Positions 61,949 to 62,461 of a DNA stretch of 62,461 bases are shown here, piece after piece. Position numbers and translations under genes: made by a program. The notes under the pieces are model-generated. The model saw only the letters and a program-made list of their open reading frames with translations. It made no database searches and had not been told where the DNA came from. Where the stretch lies: contig NZ_FOWR01000032.1 of assembly GCF_900115495.1 (NCBI RefSeq), forward strand, positions 1 through 62,461. The letters are read 5' to 3'. Positions within the stretch are counted from its first letter, which is position 1. Each line of letters begins with the position of its first letter. The DNA is from Enterovibrio norvegicus DSM 15893. Its GTDB lineage: Bacteria; Pseudomonadota; Gammaproteobacteria; Enterobacterales; Vibrionaceae.

Positions 61949-62461
61949 TTATTCGACGATTTTAGCAACAACACCCGCACCTACAGTACGGCCACCTTCG
62001 CGGATTGCGAAGCGTAGACCTTCGTCCATCGCGATTGGCGCGATTAGAGTAACAGTCATAGAAATGTTATCACCAGGCATTACCATCTCAACGCCTTCTG
62101 GCAATTCGATAGTACCGGTCACGTCAGTTGTACGGAAGTAGAACTGTGGACGGTAGCCTTTGAAGAACGGAGTATGACGGCCGCCTTCATCTTTCGACAG
62201 AACGTAGATTTCTGACGTGAAAGTAGTGTGTGGAGTGATTGAACCTGGCTTAGCAAGTACTTGACCACGTTGAACTTCATCACGCTTAGTACCACGTAGA
62301 AGAACACCAACGTTCTCACCAGCACGGCCTTCGTCAAGAAGTTTACGGAACATCTCAACACCAGTACAAGTAGTGGTGATGGTGTCTACGATACCAACGA
62401 TAGCAACTTCGTCACCTACGCGTACGATACCTTGCTCAACACGACCCGTTACAACAGTACC
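61949..62461 (-). CDS. tuf: Elongation factor Tu, 3' part (cut by right edge)
   Basis: The last 170 residues of EF-Tu: the frame is open to the edge, where it reads [20 protein letters not shown], then [21 protein letters not shown] and the end [11 protein letters not shown]. These are domains 2 and 3. The start and G domain lie beyond 62461. Upstream of secE, as tufB in E. coli. Confidence 0.98.
   Translation of the reverse strand, partial: GTVVTGRVEQGIVRVGDEVAIVGIVDTITTTCTGVEMFRKLLDEGRAGENVGVLLRGTKRDEVQRGQVLAKPGSITPHTTFTSEIYVLSKDEGGRHTPFFKGYRPQFYFRTTDVTGTIELPEGVEMVMPGDNISMTVTLIAPIAMDEGLRFAIREGGRTVGAGVVAKIVE

Overview
The window is a piece of a gammaproteobacterial chromosome, most likely Vibrionaceae. 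The evidence is gene order and protein similarity as I remember them: fxsA-aspA-dcuA-dsbD, the CrbR/CrbS/acs genes, aroQ-accBC-panF-prmA-dusB-fis, purHD next to hupA, and hemE-nudC-rsd-rpoCB-rplLJAK-nusG-secE-tuf all read as in Vibrio and relatives. I cannot fix the genus. Nearly everything is intact housekeeping DNA. There is no rRNA, tRNA, CRISPR array or prophage. The only mobile DNA is the end of an IS3-family element at the left edge, and a tuf gene is cut by the right edge.

Layout. 1-335: IS3-type element end. 434-6348: fxsA, aspartase, C4-dicarboxylate antiporter and DsbD (fumarate/aspartate metabolism, periplasmic thiol reduction). 6489-20335: an acetate-switch block with response regulator CrbR, a DUF4212 small subunit and SLC5 symporter, a membrane-anchored hypothetical protein, the giant sensor kinase CrbS with a coupled 70-residue gene, an HcaT-like MFS transporter, a cNMP/CBS/nucleotidyltransferase protein, a DEDD exonuclease and acetyl-CoA synthetase. 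20372-28397: cytochrome b561, aroQ-accB-accC, yhdT-panF, prmA, dusB-fis. 28609-31948: a glycosyltransferase, an AhpD-like protein, PpnP, Tpx and ZntR. 31985-38321: purH-purD with a PurR box and unusual leader hairpins, a DUF1481 lipoprotein, hupA, a CNNM/CBS membrane protein and yjaG. 38458-41402: a 2-hydroxyacid dehydrogenase, a uracil-DNA-glycosylase-like protein, an AT-rich spacer and hemE. 41403-48162: a candidate small RNA plus the acetoin catabolism cluster acoR / acoXABC with a sigma-54-type promoter. 48160-62461: nudC, rsd and the rpoBC / ribosomal protein / nusG-secE / tuf block, all on the minus strand except rsd.

How it works together. The 6.5-20.3 kb block appears to sense, import and activate acetate: CrbS/CrbR would control the symporter operon and acs, and both upstream regions share a CTAAAG-type motif (7383-7397 and 18247-18261, 12 of 15 identical). 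The aco operon yields acetyl-CoA plus acetaldehyde from acetoin, so it feeds the same pool. The most unusual non-coding structures are two strong palindromes in the purH leader (32038-32095), a hairpin that buries the ribosome site of the gene after hupA (35944-35974), a three-hairpin 3' region after the symporter (9618-9762), and an orphan terminator with an upstream stem-loop between hemE and acoR (41490-41621). Functional names rest on recognised motifs and remembered homologues; no database search was possible.
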